This document shows, in pieces, positions 17,420 through 25,710 of a stretch of 64,000 nucleotides of DNA. Numbering within the stretch: position 1 is the stretch's first letter; the number at the start of each line of letters is the position of its first letter. Below the pieces are notes generated by a model. It worked only from the letters and a program-made list of their open reading frames with translations. It was not told the DNA's origin and searched no databases. The DNA comes from Frisingicoccus caecimuris (GTDB lineage Bacteria > Bacillota > Clostridia > Lachnospirales > Lachnospiraceae): the NCBI RefSeq assembly GCF_004340975.1, contig NZ_SLXA01000001.1, positions 297,012-361,011 on the forward strand, written 5' to 3'. Both the position numbers and the translations under genes were made by a program.

Positions 17420-20197
17420 ATGTCAAAACATCTTACATCTCAAAGATATATATATAAATTACACTCTTCCCGCCTTCGCAGAGCAAAATGGAATCTACAT
17501 TTAACGATACATCAGGCACGGGAGAACAAAGAACTCATCACATTAAGTGACAGTCAATTGCTGCGCTTCATTGATGATCTGAACGGAGTTACGAAACCTG
17601 AACTTCGTATCTCTGACATAAAAGCCCGGATAAACATGTTAAAATCCGAAAAAAACCTGTCCATCTCAAGACCACGCATAAAAAAGCTTTATGAAAAACT
17701 GGATGAATATCAGTTCCAGAAGGACTATGTCTGTGTGGTCATTGATTCGATAAAGGATTACAGAAAAATGTATAAAGACGGCTTTCAGATAAATGGCGTC
17801 ACATACCGTCGTCTTTTGGGAACCACCGGCGGTGTGAAGACTAACACGATTATTTTTGTCAATGAGACGCTGCTGCCGGAATTAAACCGTAGAATCGACA
17901 ATGGCCGGGATCTATCCAAAGCCTTCACGCCAGCCAAGCTGGAGGCTTATCGTTCACTTGTCTGCAGTTCATCCATACCGGTTTCCATGCCCCGGGGCAT
18001 CGTGGTCGTCCATGACTGTATCACCCGCTTTCAATCCGATATTATCGAGCTGGACGATACACGTGGGGAACAGCCAAGCATGAAATACATTAAAGATAAA
18101 GATATTGAATTAAATGACAGCGACGGCTACGGTCTGGCCATGCCGGAACTAATGCGGCGATGGGGCGAAGATATCGGCGCTGATTATCTTCTCCCTGGCT
18201 GTGTCCTTCGGAATTCTTTCTGTAAAGGCGCCGTATTTCCTGTAGATTTTCAAAAATTTGCCAGAGACCACCAGATAGACCAGATTCGCGATGTATGGAA
18301 TAATGTCTATAAAATTCAGGACATTGAACTGGTGCTGACCGAATCCATGCTCAAACTCTGGGATTCCTATGTTTCAATGGAAGATTATCTGGAAAACTGT
18401 AAAGAAAATCATTACACCTTTGCCATCACCAAAGCATCGGAAAAGGAGCTTGAGAATCTCCGAACGATGAACTACCAGTTTTTACAATCCTACGATTTTA
18501 CCGATGAAGAGATTGATGAATTGATCGCCCCCACCGTAGATGAAATCACAGATATTTTATCTGAAGACTACCGGAAGACAATCCTGTATGCCAAAGGTAC
18601 CGGACTGAATGATAAAAATGTCCGCCGACTGGATGCTTCCTTTGCCACTGCCCTGATGATCGAACCCAGGATGCTCAAAGACGCCTATGTCCGCGATCAG
18701 GTGTCGGCGATGCTCCGTAAGCGGATTGACGCGGCAAAGGTGGGGGTTTTAAATGTTCCCGCCAACTACTCTTTGGTCTCCGGCGATCCCTATTCGCTGT
18801 GTCAATCCATGTTCGGCCTGAAAGTCACCGGCTTATTAAAATCCGGCCAGGTCTATTCCAGATATTGGAATGACCGGGGTGTAGACAAGATTGTCAGTTT
18901 CCGTGCGCCGATGACCTCCCACAATAACATTCGTGTCCTCGAGGTTGTCCGCTCCGATGAAATGGATACATTCTATCAATATATGACCACACCGACGATT
19001 TTTAACAGTTGGGATACTTGTGCCGACGCCATGAACGGTATGGATAAAGACGGCGACTGTGTTATTAATACGTCCTTTCCGCTCCTTGTAAAGCGCACCC
19101 GCCCGCTTCCTGCCGTTGTCTGTGTCCAGCGCAAAGCGCCAAAATGTATACCGACAGAAGATGACCTCATGATCTCCAATATAAACAGTTTCGGCAATGC
19201 AGTTGGAGAAGTAACCAACAGAATTACCTCTATGTTTGAGGTTCAGGCCCGGTTTCCAAAGGATTCCAGAGAATACCGCATTTTAGACTACCGAATCAAA
19301 TGCGGCCAGCTTTATCAGCAAAACAGCATCGATAAAACAAAGGGAATTGAAGCAAAACCCATGCCCGAAGCATGGTTCCGCCCTGTCTGCCATCCCACCG
19401 GCAAGGAGGTCTGGTCCGACGAGAAGCTCATCGCCGACAAGAAGCCTTATTTTATGCAATATATTTATCCGGCAGAAAAGGCTCAGATGAAAAATTACAT
19501 CAAAAAGAACGAAGAAAAATGTATCATGCGTTTTCGGATGACACTGGATGAACTCATAGCAAAACCCGATCTTACCCCGGAGGAGGAAAGTTTTCTTTGC
19601 TACTACTATGAAAAAATGCCTATGGGAACCGCTCCATGTACCATGAACAAAATCTGCTGGAAGATTGAAAATTTATTTAAGGATGTCAAATCATCTAAAA
19701 CAGAAAATTTTGATTATTCCATACTAAAAAGCAATGTCACCTATTCCACTCAGTTGTTTTGCAAAATCAAAAAAATCTATGAGCGTTACCAGCGTGAAAC
19801 AGCCAGTTTCATGCAGTATGCGAAAAGTGAACGTCTGAAATCCGATGAGCGGCAGATGCAAAGGTATATATTTAGAGAAGAATTTAAACGCCAGTGCCTC
19901 AGCGAGTGTCCCAACGAAGACTACCTGTGTGACATTGTTCTGGATTTGTGCTATTCCAAATCCAAAGCCAGCAAACAATTTGCCTGGGATATCTGCGGTG
20001 ATATATTTATCCGCAATCTCCTGAAACGCAACCACTATCAGATCTCCTATCCTGAAGCAGACGCATCCGGAGATATCCTGTTTAATGGTCAGCGTTTTAA
20101 AATGAAAACCATCACACTGGACATGAATAAAGAAAGAAGCGAGGAAGAAAATGACACTATTATTAAACGAAGTGAAGGAAGCCAAAAGGCTTCTTGA
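17420..20197 (+). CDS. Single-chain QDE-1/YonO-like RNA polymerase
   Basis: A 925-aa protein carrying the DxDGD signature (DKDGD, residues ~542-546, in NGMDKDGDCVINTSFPLL). This is the Mg2+-binding loop of the double-psi beta-barrel shared by multisubunit RNA polymerases, eukaryotic-type RNA-dependent polymerases (QDE-1) and phage SPbeta YonO, a DNA-dependent polymerase. Residues ~1-170 are basic and helical. Supporting blocks around the motif are SFRAPMTSHNNIRVL (~495) and conserved basic segments after it. The start at ATG 17420 is chosen because GGAGG lies about 8 nt upstream; the ATG at 17405 is inside that site. It is the first gene of the tail locus, with host promoter and LexA-like box. 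Whether its template is DNA (likely, as YonO) or RNA is undetermined. Confidence 0.8.
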   Translation: MSKHLTSQRYIYKLHSSRLRRAKWNLHLTIHQARENKELITLSDSQLLRFIDDLNGVTKPELRISDIKARINMLKSEKNLSISRPRIKKLYEKLDEYQFQKDYVCVVIDSIKDYRKMYKDGFQINGVTYRRLLGTTGGVKTNTIIFVNETLLPELNRRIDNGRDLSKAFTPAKLEAYRSLVCSSSIPVSMPRGIVVVHDCITRFQSDIIELDDTRGEQPSMKYIKDKDIELNDSDGYGLAMPELMRRWGEDIGADYLLPGCVLRNSFCKGAVFPVDFQKFARDHQIDQIRDVWNNVYKIQDIELVLTESMLKLWDSYVSMEDYLENCKENHYTFAITKASEKELENLRTMNYQFLQSYDFTDEEIDELIAPTVDEITDILSEDYRKTILYAKGTGLNDKNVRRLDASFATALMIEPRMLKDAYVRDQVSAMLRKRIDAAKVGVLNVPANYSLVSGDPYSLCQSMFGLKVTGLLKSGQVYSRYWNDRGVDKIVSFRAPMTSHNNIRVLEVVRSDEMDTFYQYMTTPTIFNSWDTCADAMNGMDKDGDCVINTSFPLLVKRTRPLPAVVCVQRKAPKCIPTEDDLMISNINSFGNAVGEVTNRITSMFEVQARFPKDSREYRILDYRIKCGQLYQQNSIDKTKGIEAKPMPEAWFRPVCHPTGKEVWSDEKLIADKKPYFMQYIYPAEKAQMKNYIKKNEEKCIMRFRMTLDELIAKPDLTPEEESFLCYYYEKMPMGTAPCTMNKICWKIENLFKDVKSSKTENFDYSILKSNVTYSTQLFCKIKKIYERYQRETASFMQYAKSERLKSDERQMQRYIFREEFKRQCLSECPNEDYLCDIVLDLCYSKSKASKQFAWDICGDIFIRNLLKRNHYQISYPEADASGDILFNGQRFKMKTITLDMNKERSEEENDTIIKRSEGSQKAS

Positions 20198-20264
20198 AAC
20201 CAGGGATATCGGCAGTAAACCTACTGCCGCCCTTTTCCTTTTAGCCAAATATTACCGTCAGTGA
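20151..20264 (+). pseudogene. N-terminal fragment of the post-polymerase zinc-finger gene, ending at an in-frame TGA
   Basis: ATG 20151, preceded by GAGGAAG, overlaps the end of the polymerase gene and encodes 37 residues (MTLLLNEVKEAKRLLETR...AKYYRQ) before TGA at 20262-20264. Reading on in the same frame gives ENLNKNETIGKLNDF and then the 208-aa product starting at 20310, with no other stop. So the native gene was evidently 20151-20936 (~261 aa). It is either broken by one nonsense change, read through, or now initiated at the internal ATG 20310. Confidence 0.6.
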
Positions 20265-20309
20265 GAAAACCTGAACAAGAACGAGACGATCGGAAAGCTG
20301 AATGACTTT

Positions 20310-20936
20310 ATGGCCTCCTGTGATAAACATTATCATCCGGCACTTTGGGAAGATACGATTGAGAATATTGCCAAAAAGGCGGACAAGTATCCGCTCCGTG
20401 AAATCGAATCCATCGGCCTGACGATAAAAGAACTGGACCAGATCAAAACGCTGAATCATCTGAAATATGAGAAGCTTGTCTTTGTCATGCTCTGCCATGC
20501 CAAGCTTCATAACACACTTTTTCCTGACAACCACGGATGGGTCAACGCCACAATCCCGGAAATCTATCGGACCGCCCGGGTAACAGTCAAATACCGAAAA
20601 GATAAATTTCTATATTTAAATGATATCGAAGCCACAGGTCTGATTTCCTTTTCCACCAGAAATGATAACCTGAATCTGCGGGTCAACTTTATTGATATGG
20701 AAGGTACGCCGGTTTTTGAAATCAGTGATTTCAGGGAACTGGGCTACGAGTATCTAAACTACTATAAAAAAGGAAAATTTGCCCGATGTACCGAATGTCA
20801 AAAACTTTATGTGCGCAAAACTAACAATCAAAAGTACTGCGAGCTTTGTGCCCGGTCTAAAAAGATGGCTTCTGACCGGGCGCGAATGGAAAAGCTTCGA
20901 AAAAAATCGAATTCTGAAATCACCGAAAGCCCTTGA
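20310..20936 (+). CDS. Zinc-ribbon protein following the RNA polymerase (C-terminal 208 aa of a TGA-interrupted gene)
   Basis: I do not recognise the family. The first ~140 residues are a helical/beta mixture with KYRKDKFLYLNDIEATGL, possibly a winged-helix-like fold. At ~160-185 there is a zinc finger with Cys pairs, ARCTECQKLYV and YCELCARSK (CxxC...CxxC), followed by a very basic tail. Position directly behind the polymerase and a nucleic-acid-binding look suggest a transcription partner (inference). The ATG at 20310 has only a weak GGAAAG far upstream. The open frame really begins at 20151 but contains TGA at 20262. Confidence 0.6.
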   Translation: MASCDKHYHPALWEDTIENIAKKADKYPLREIESIGLTIKELDQIKTLNHLKYEKLVFVMLCHAKLHNTLFPDNHGWVNATIPEIYRTARVTVKYRKDKFLYLNDIEATGLISFSTRNDNLNLRVNFIDMEGTPVFEISDFRELGYEYLNYYKKGKFARCTECQKLYVRKTNNQKYCELCARSKKMASDRARMEKLRKKSNSEITESP

Positions 20937-20956
20937 TTTTTCAAGGGCTTTCGGCA
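20922..20956 (+). terminator. Strong hairpin over the stop codon of the zinc-ribbon gene
   Basis: CCGAAAGCCCTTGA and TCAAGGGCTTTCGG pair around a short T loop; the stop codon TGA lies in the left arm. The T-tract is not immediate (TTTTT begins about 11 nt later), so it is either an imperfect terminator or an mRNA-end structure. It separates the polymerase segment from the tail genes. Confidence 0.5.
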
Positions 20957-21016
20957 TATCTCCCGTTTTTCTTATTGTGTAGAGAAATAACAAAACAAAC
21001 ATGAGGAGGTAACACA

Positions 21017-21517
21017 ATGCTTAAAGAACTCGGCAAATATAAAGATAACCTCAGTTCGATTCTTCTTGGCGATGAATACATCCTACGCTTTCTTTTAAAA
21101 GAAACTTCCGGCAAATCGGATGAAGCTATCGCCATTGAGGCCAAAAAATATATTCAGCCCCATCTCTACATGGAGCCGGCAGAGGCCGAACCGGCCTGTT
21201 ATATTTTTTTGGAAACTGCCGTCACAAAGACGACGTCCACAATGAAAACAATGAAAATTGTTATCCAGCCTGTCTGTCACAAAGATATTCTTACCGTTCA
21301 GAACAGCTCCGCCGGCTATTACGGCACACGATACGATTTATTAGCTGAACGAATTGAAGAACTTCTTTATCCGTCAGATAAGGCCCTTTCAAGACAGCGT
21401 CAAAAGGAATTCGGCATCGGTCTTCCTGAGCTTCAGAGTGTGGAAACCTTCACAGGCGGCTTATGGATTGGACGGACAATGACTTATCTCGTTCCCGATT
21501 TCAGGCAGGTGAGATGA
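21017..21517 (+). CDS. Hypothetical phage-type protein, possibly tail terminator/completion
   Basis: A 166-aa cytosolic protein with no recognised motif. ATG 21017 follows GAGGAGG closely. It opens the tail operon: the next gene overlaps it by 4 nt (ATGA), and the major tail protein follows 0.75 kb later. In siphophages the slot before the major tail gene holds the tail terminator/completion protein, and the C-terminal LWIGRTMTYLVPDF would be compatible; this is position-based inference. No obvious promoter of host type was found in the 60 nt before it. Confidence 0.5.
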   Translation: MLKELGKYKDNLSSILLGDEYILRFLLKETSGKSDEAIAIEAKKYIQPHLYMEPAEAEPACYIFLETAVTKTTSTMKTMKIVIQPVCHKDILTVQNSSAGYYGTRYDLLAERIEELLYPSDKALSRQRQKEFGIGLPELQSVETFTGGLWIGRTMTYLVPDFRQVR

Positions 21518-22248
21518 TGAAACTGGATTATTCTGACTTAATCTCACCCTTTTCCTTTTATGTGGAACGCATTGGTCATGTCAAGACCCCGACCCTCAGA
21601 GACATCTGGAATCCCCGAACCACCTGGCAGGGCTATCAGATGTATCTGGGGCTTCTTTTAATGACGCCTCAGGCCTGCGGACAGGAGAACAACATTTCCA
21701 TGTTTGACCTCATCCGTTCTGACATCCGGCTTCAGACATCCTATGCCGCAATGTTTGACTTCTTTCTGGAGGAAAATATTCTCTGGGACGAAAACAATCG
21801 ATTATTCTTTACCTATAAAGAAAAGGATAAAGATAATCAGATTATCCCTGTCGGCATGATCTGTGCTGAAAATTTTTCCGAGCTCTGTGACATCATTTTA
21901 CAGAAATGCGGTATTGCGCGCAAGGACTATGATGTGGACGCGTCTAAAATCAAAAACAAACGGGCTCTGGAAATACTCACCAAAATCCGTCAGGGAAGAC
22001 AGCAGGCTTCCGGGAAATCCAAACATGATAAAGATATGGACCTGCCCAATCTGGTCACCGCGGTGGCCGTCAAAAGCAACTCTATTAACTTTACGAATAT
22101 ATGGGATCTGACCATATATCAATTCTATGAGCAGTTTAAAAAAGAACAGGTGGGCATCTATTTTGACATTCAGAAAATGTCCGTCGCTGCTTATGGAAAC
22201 ACCAAAAATACCTTCAAAGGAAATGAATGGTATAAAAACGAAAATTAA
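21514..22248 (+). CDS. Hypothetical phage-type tail operon protein
   Basis: A 244-aa protein from ATG 21514, which overlaps the TGA of the previous gene (ATGATGA); a frame extension upstream to 21463 has no ribosome binding site. Opening LDYSDLISPFSFYVERIG and DIWNPRTTWQGYQMYLGLLLMTPQ are conserved-looking. A basic linker (QGRQQASGKSKHD) near 185 precedes a C-terminal segment ending in NTFKGNEWYK. No domain assigned. It is translationally coupled with its neighbours, directly before the major tail gene, so a structural or assembly role is likely. Confidence 0.5.
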   Translation: MMKLDYSDLISPFSFYVERIGHVKTPTLRDIWNPRTTWQGYQMYLGLLLMTPQACGQENNISMFDLIRSDIRLQTSYAAMFDFFLEENILWDENNRLFFTYKEKDKDNQIIPVGMICAENFSELCDIILQKCGIARKDYDVDASKIKNKRALEILTKIRQGRQQASGKSKHDKDMDLPNLVTAVAVKSNSINFTNIWDLTIYQFYEQFKKEQVGIYFDIQKMSVAAYGNTKNTFKGNEWYKNEN

Positions 22249-22269
22249 CCCATAAAGGAGGAAATTAAA

Positions 22270-22995
22270 ATGGGAAACACATTTGCAAACAGAGAAGTAT
22301 GTGATTTGATCTTTGAGGATTACGCAACAAAAACACCGTTCCTGAACATGGATTATGCCAATGTCAGCACAACAGAAATCACAGGAGAAAGCGTATTTGC
22401 CTACGGCGGAAAGGGTCATCCAAAACGCGTGGCATTCTCCGGTGAAAGAGGCGGCACACTGACTATCGAAACACAGATGCAGAGCTTCAAACTGTATCAG
22501 TTACTGACTGGCGGCGATATGTCCAAATCCGCTAAATTCATGGTCAGAGAAGAACTTACAGCAGCCGAAGGCGGCACTGTCACACTGACAGATACACCAG
22601 CTTCCGGCGCAGCCATTAATGTATTTGCTGCCGACGATGACTGCGGTACAGCAAAAACTGCAACTGTTGCGAATAAAACAGTGACCATTACAGATGCCGC
22701 AGCCGGAGACAAAGTCATTGTCTACTATGTCAAAGACATTACAGACAAGGTTCAGAAAATTTCTGTCAAAGGCAGCTCCTTCCCGAAAGCCTTTACGGTT
22801 TACGGCGACACAGTTATGAAAACAGAAAACGATGAACTTTTACCATATAAGTTTATCGCTTACAAAGTTACTCCACAGTCCAATATGAGCATCAGCATGT
22901 CCAACAATGGCGATCCGGCAACGATCACAATCACCTGCGACCTGATGGTCAATGACAAGGATGAAATGTTAGACCTTATTCTCGAAGAAGAATAA
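22270..22995 (+). CDS. Major tail (tube) protein
   Basis: A 241-aa beta-rich, Thr/Gly-rich acidic protein with a strong GGAGG site 6-9 nt before the ATG. The pattern is that of siphophage tail tube subunits: an N-terminal half with AYGGKGHPKRVAFSGER and LTIETQMQSFKLYQLLTGG, an inserted Thr/Ala-rich immunoglobulin-like stretch (~100-155: VTLTDTPASGAAINVF, KTVTITDAAAGD), and a C-terminal half ending in VTPQSNMSISMSNNGDPATITITCDLMV. Its place ahead of the chaperone and tape-measure genes supports the call. There is no sheath gene nearby, indicating a non-contractile tail. Confidence 0.75.
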   Translation: MGNTFANREVCDLIFEDYATKTPFLNMDYANVSTTEITGESVFAYGGKGHPKRVAFSGERGGTLTIETQMQSFKLYQLLTGGDMSKSAKFMVREELTAAEGGTVTLTDTPASGAAINVFAADDDCGTAKTATVANKTVTITDAAAGDKVIVYYVKDITDKVQKISVKGSSFPKAFTVYGDTVMKTENDELLPYKFIAYKVTPQSNMSISMSNNGDPATITITCDLMVNDKDEMLDLILEEE

Positions 22996-23057
22996 ATCAT
23001 CTGTACCAGAGGGCGGTTTCGGCCGCCCTCTTAATTTCTATGAAAGGAAAATCAACA

Positions 23058-23315
23058 ATGAACAAAATTTCTGTGGGGACCATTTCTCGAACATTTGTTC
23101 TGTTCGTGGCTTTGCTTAACCAGTTTTTGACAATCACCGGTAAGAATCCTCTGCCTTTCAGTGAAGATGAGATATACAACGGCATATCAATGCTGCTGAC
23201 CGCCGCTGCCTCCTTATGGGCCTGGTGGAAAAACAACAGCTTTACAAAAGCCGCCATCGCCGGTGACGCCTATAAAGAAGGCTATAAATATACCAATAGG
23301 GGGGGAATTTCATGA
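23058..23315 (+). CDS. SPP1-family phage holin
   Basis: An 85-aa small membrane protein: helix 1 RTFVLFVALLNQFLTITG (~10-27), polar loop GKNPLPFSED, helix 2 GISMLLTAAASLWAWW (~43-59), then the diagnostic WWKNNSFTKAA and a charged tail. This matches SPP1-type holins (PF04688), which permeabilise the membrane for release. Start ATG 23058 has AAAGGA 8-9 nt upstream. It overlaps the next gene by 4 nt. The location between major tail protein and tail chaperone, far from the lysozyme at 46.6 kb, is unusual. Confidence 0.8.
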   Translation: MNKISVGTISRTFVLFVALLNQFLTITGKNPLPFSEDEIYNGISMLLTAAASLWAWWKNNSFTKAAIAGDAYKEGYKYTNRGGIS

Positions 23316-23767
23316 AAGGAATTTATACATATAACGGAACCGAATACGAATTTGAATACAAAACGGTACTGACGGCCATGCAGCGATTAATGACCATAAT
23401 GAATATCGAACAGGTCCTGCTTCAGGACGGTCATTATTATTCATTATTGAAGGACATCGCCATTAAATATTATATTCTGAGAGCCTATGCACCGGATTTT
23501 GAATATCCCACAGCAATCACAGACGCTGATGGCGATCTGGATTGGGATGAAATCGAAATCTTTTTCGCCGATACGGATATTTATGCCATTATTGCCGAAA
23601 ATGCCGATACCATACAGTTTCAGGAAATGCTGGAAAATCTGGACAACGACCTGGCCTACCAGACCGGCATTGACAAAGCCAGCATTACCAACGAACTCAT
23701 TCAATTGATTCACTCCTACAAAGAAATCCTGGATTTATATAATCAAAATCAACTTACACAGTCCTGA
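23312..23767 (+). CDS. Probable tail assembly chaperone
   Basis: A 151-aa acidic protein. It starts with a short beta segment (MKGIYTYNGTEYEFEYKTVLTAMQRL) and is otherwise helical with Asp/Glu-rich stretches (DADGDLDWDEIEIFFAD). Small acidic genes directly before the tape-measure gene encode the gpG/gpGT-type chaperones that coat the tape measure during assembly, so the call is from position and composition. I saw no convincing slippery site for a programmed frameshift. ATG 23312 overlaps the holin stop, with GGGGGG just upstream. Confidence 0.55.
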   Translation: MKGIYTYNGTEYEFEYKTVLTAMQRLMTIMNIEQVLLQDGHYYSLLKDIAIKYYILRAYAPDFEYPTAITDADGDLDWDEIEIFFADTDIYAIIAENADTIQFQEMLENLDNDLAYQTGIDKASITNELIQLIHSYKEILDLYNQNQLTQS

Positions 23768-23778
23768 CATCTGAACAC

Positions 23779-23823
23779 AAACCTAAATCGTAAAAAAACT
23801 TACAGACCAAATTAGGTTTTCAT
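23779..23823 (+). terminator. Possible terminator after the chaperone gene
   Basis: AAACCTAA pairs with TTAGGTTT across a 25-nt loop; only four T follow. Weak. Confidence 0.4.
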
Positions 23824-23922
23824 ATAAAAAATCTCTTTTTCTTTTCTCAAAGTCCGTTTTATGGGACACTGACTTCTTTATAATGGAGGATATCTTAATT
23901 TATGACAAAGGAGGAATCGTCC

Positions 23923-24108
23923 ATGGACAATCTGACAGAAATTCATTTCATCCCTTATAGGATACTTCTCGCTGTCCGAATCGACACATTTGAAGCGGAA
24001 ATTATCGATGAAATCCATTGCGCACCTCATGAAGAGTTTCGCAAAAAACACTTTGAAAAACTTTATTCCGGATATGACAATGTCGTCATCGTAGAAATCC
24101 CGGCATAA
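23923..24108 (+). CDS. Small hypothetical protein
   Basis: A 61-aa protein (MDNLTEIHFIPYRILLAV...). I start at ATG 23923 because AAAGGAGG lies 9 nt upstream; the ATG at 23902 precedes that site. An isolated TATAAT at 23879-23884 might be its -10. It sits between the chaperone and the antisense Fic gene, where the tape-measure gene is normally expected directly, so it belongs to an inserted block (about 23.8-25.2 kb). No function recognised. Confidence 0.5.
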   Translation: MDNLTEIHFIPYRILLAVRIDTFEAEIIDEIHCAPHEEFRKKHFEKLYSGYDNVVIVEIPA

Positions 24109-24118
24109 AAACGGACAA

Positions 24119-24165
24119 AAGGGACATCCATCACAATTTTAGAAATTTGGAGATGGATGTCCCTT
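24119..24165 (-). terminator. Terminator of the Fic gene
   Basis: AAGGGACATCCATC and GATGGATGTCCCTT form a 14-bp stem; on the minus strand it is followed by TTTTGTCCGTTTTT. Confidence 0.75.
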
Positions 24166-24189
24166 GCACGTTCTATTAAAAAATGCTAA

Positions 24190-25101
24190 TTATGACGGAA
24201 TATCGAATATGGACATCAGTTTTCTAAAGGTATCCTGTCCGTCCAGACAGGTGTCTGTCAGATATCCTTTCTCCCGTTCCCATTCAGAGAGCCCCCGGTA
24301 ATAATACAGCTTCTTGGCATCCTCAATGATAAACGGAATAAGCCCAAAACGCAGGCACTCCTTTAATGCGATCAGCCTGCCGACTCTGCCGTTGCCATCC
24401 TGAAACGGATGAAGACGTTCAAATTCATAATGGAAACGGATGATGTCGTTCATCGTGATATCCGTTTTGGCTTCATATTCAGAAAGCAGAATTTTCATGC
24501 GTGGAGCAACCTCTTTTGGCTTTGCAGTTTCACGGCCGCCGACTACATTAGCTCTTTTCTTGTAATCCCCAACGGCAAACCATGCAAGCGAAGAGTTCTT
24601 TGTACTTTGCTTCAAAATACGGTGCAGTTCTTTGATGATATCCTCGGTAAGAGGTTCTTCCGCCATATCGATACAAAAGTCAATGGCACGAAAATGATTG
24701 ACGGTCTCAATAATGTCATCAACAGGAATACCCTCTCCCACATCTACGGTGTTTGTTTCAAAAATCAGCCTGGTCTGATCTTCACTAAGCTTGCTTCCCT
24801 CTATGTGGTTAGAGTTATAGGTCATCCGCACTTGAAGCTCATGGTACAGACCTCCAGGCATACGGATGTTTTTCTCATCCCTGAGAGTTTGAAGCAAAAC
24901 GTTATCCGAAATGGTCTGACATAGTTCACCTGCAGAACAACCGAAAAAAACAGCCATTTTTTCAAGAACATGATCGGCGATTTTCTCTCCTCGTCCGATT
25001 TTTGCCATGGTGCGAGATGAGATACCAAGCTCCCTTGTCAATGCAGTTTTCGTCAAACCTTTTTCATTCAGTTTTTGCAGCAAAACGGAATATGAAATCA
25101 T
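24190..25101 (-). CDS. Fic-domain AMPylase with N-terminal HTH (class II Fic)
   Basis: Fic enzymes transfer AMP (or another moiety) from a nucleotide to a target protein hydroxyl. Residues ~1-65 are a Cro/XRE-like helix-turn-helix (LTKTALTRELGISSRTMAKI). NSNHIEGSKL near 95 carries the S/TxxxE(G/N) inhibitory-helix motif placed before the Fic core, the class II arrangement. The catalytic loop HPFQDGNGRVGR is near 220. Start at 25101, where a purine-rich GGATGGGGG lies about 8 nt upstream; an ATG at 25116 gives five more residues. Antisense to the tail operon and inserted in front of the tape-measure gene, with its own promoter, inverted repeat and terminator. Possibly an autoregulated toxin or defence cargo (inference). 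Confidence 0.88.
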   Translation of the reverse strand: MISYSVLLQKLNEKGLTKTALTRELGISSRTMAKIGRGEKIADHVLEKMAVFFGCSAGELCQTISDNVLLQTLRDEKNIRMPGGLYHELQVRMTYNSNHIEGSKLSEDQTRLIFETNTVDVGEGIPVDDIIETVNHFRAIDFCIDMAEEPLTEDIIKELHRILKQSTKNSSLAWFAVGDYKKRANVVGGRETAKPKEVAPRMKILLSEYEAKTDITMNDIIRFHYEFERLHPFQDGNGRVGRLIALKECLRFGLIPFIIEDAKKLYYYRGLSEWEREKGYLTDTCLDGQDTFRKLMSIFDIPS

Positions 25102-25116
25102 AGTCTTCGCCCCCAT

Positions 25117-25155
25117 CCTTTACTTATTGTACCATAAAGAGCAAAAAAGTAAAGG
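25117..25155 (-). promoter_or_regulatory. Fic promoter flanked by an inverted repeat (possible autoregulatory operator)
   Basis: CCTTTACTT (25117-25125) and AAGTAAAGG (25147-25155) are perfect inverted 9-mers. A minus-strand promoter (TTTACT, 16 nt, TACAAT) lies between and within them. Half-sites are 30 bp apart centre to centre, about three helical turns, compatible with cooperative binding by the HTH domain of the Fic protein. Confidence 0.5.
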
Positions 25156-25238
25156 ACGAAACCGTCAGACACTCTGTAAAGAAAGCATTATGTTTAAGTA
25201 ACAGTGGAAAACTGCAAAATAATTGAATACACTATCTA

Positions 25239-25710
25239 GAAGCAATCGCAACTACAAACCCTTCCTCTGTTTTTTATTAAGGGGAACTACTTTTATGAAA
25301 GGAGAAATCAAATGCCCGACTACAAAGTCAAGATCACACCTGAACTTGATTCAGGAAAATTTCAAAAAGAATTGAAAAACCTAACAAGAGACCGGACCAT
25401 GAAGATAAAGCTGGATAGCTCCGGTCTTGAAAAAGCGGCCAGATTGGCTGAAAAACTAAACACCAAACTGACCTCAGCTTCCGGCCCGAAAACTCCGAAC
25501 CTTTCAAACTACAGTCAGGCCGCAAAGGATATCAACGCCCTCGTTGATGCCCAAAACCGACTCCAGAGCGCCATCGTCCGTACAGGAAATATCAGCCCTC
25601 CTGCGATCTCCGGTCCTTCCGAAGCTGACCTGAACCGGATGCGTGAAGCCTATGAAGAACTCTGTTCTTCCATCCAGAAATACAACGAAATCTCTTCGGC
25701 CGTTTCTACT
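25239..25710 (+). repeat. Direct repeat, left copy: leader and 5' part of tape-measure gene
   Basis: The leader (CGCAACTACAAACCCTTCC..., ribosome binding site AAAGGAG) and the first ~135 codons of the tape-measure gene recur at 29276-29760 with high identity. This marks a tandem gene duplication of about 4.04 kb period. Confidence 0.85.

Noticed and set aside
23088-23101. LexA-like sequence CGAACATTTGTTCT inside the holin gene
   Set aside because: It is within coding sequence, has two consensus mismatches and no promoter beside it; probably chance.
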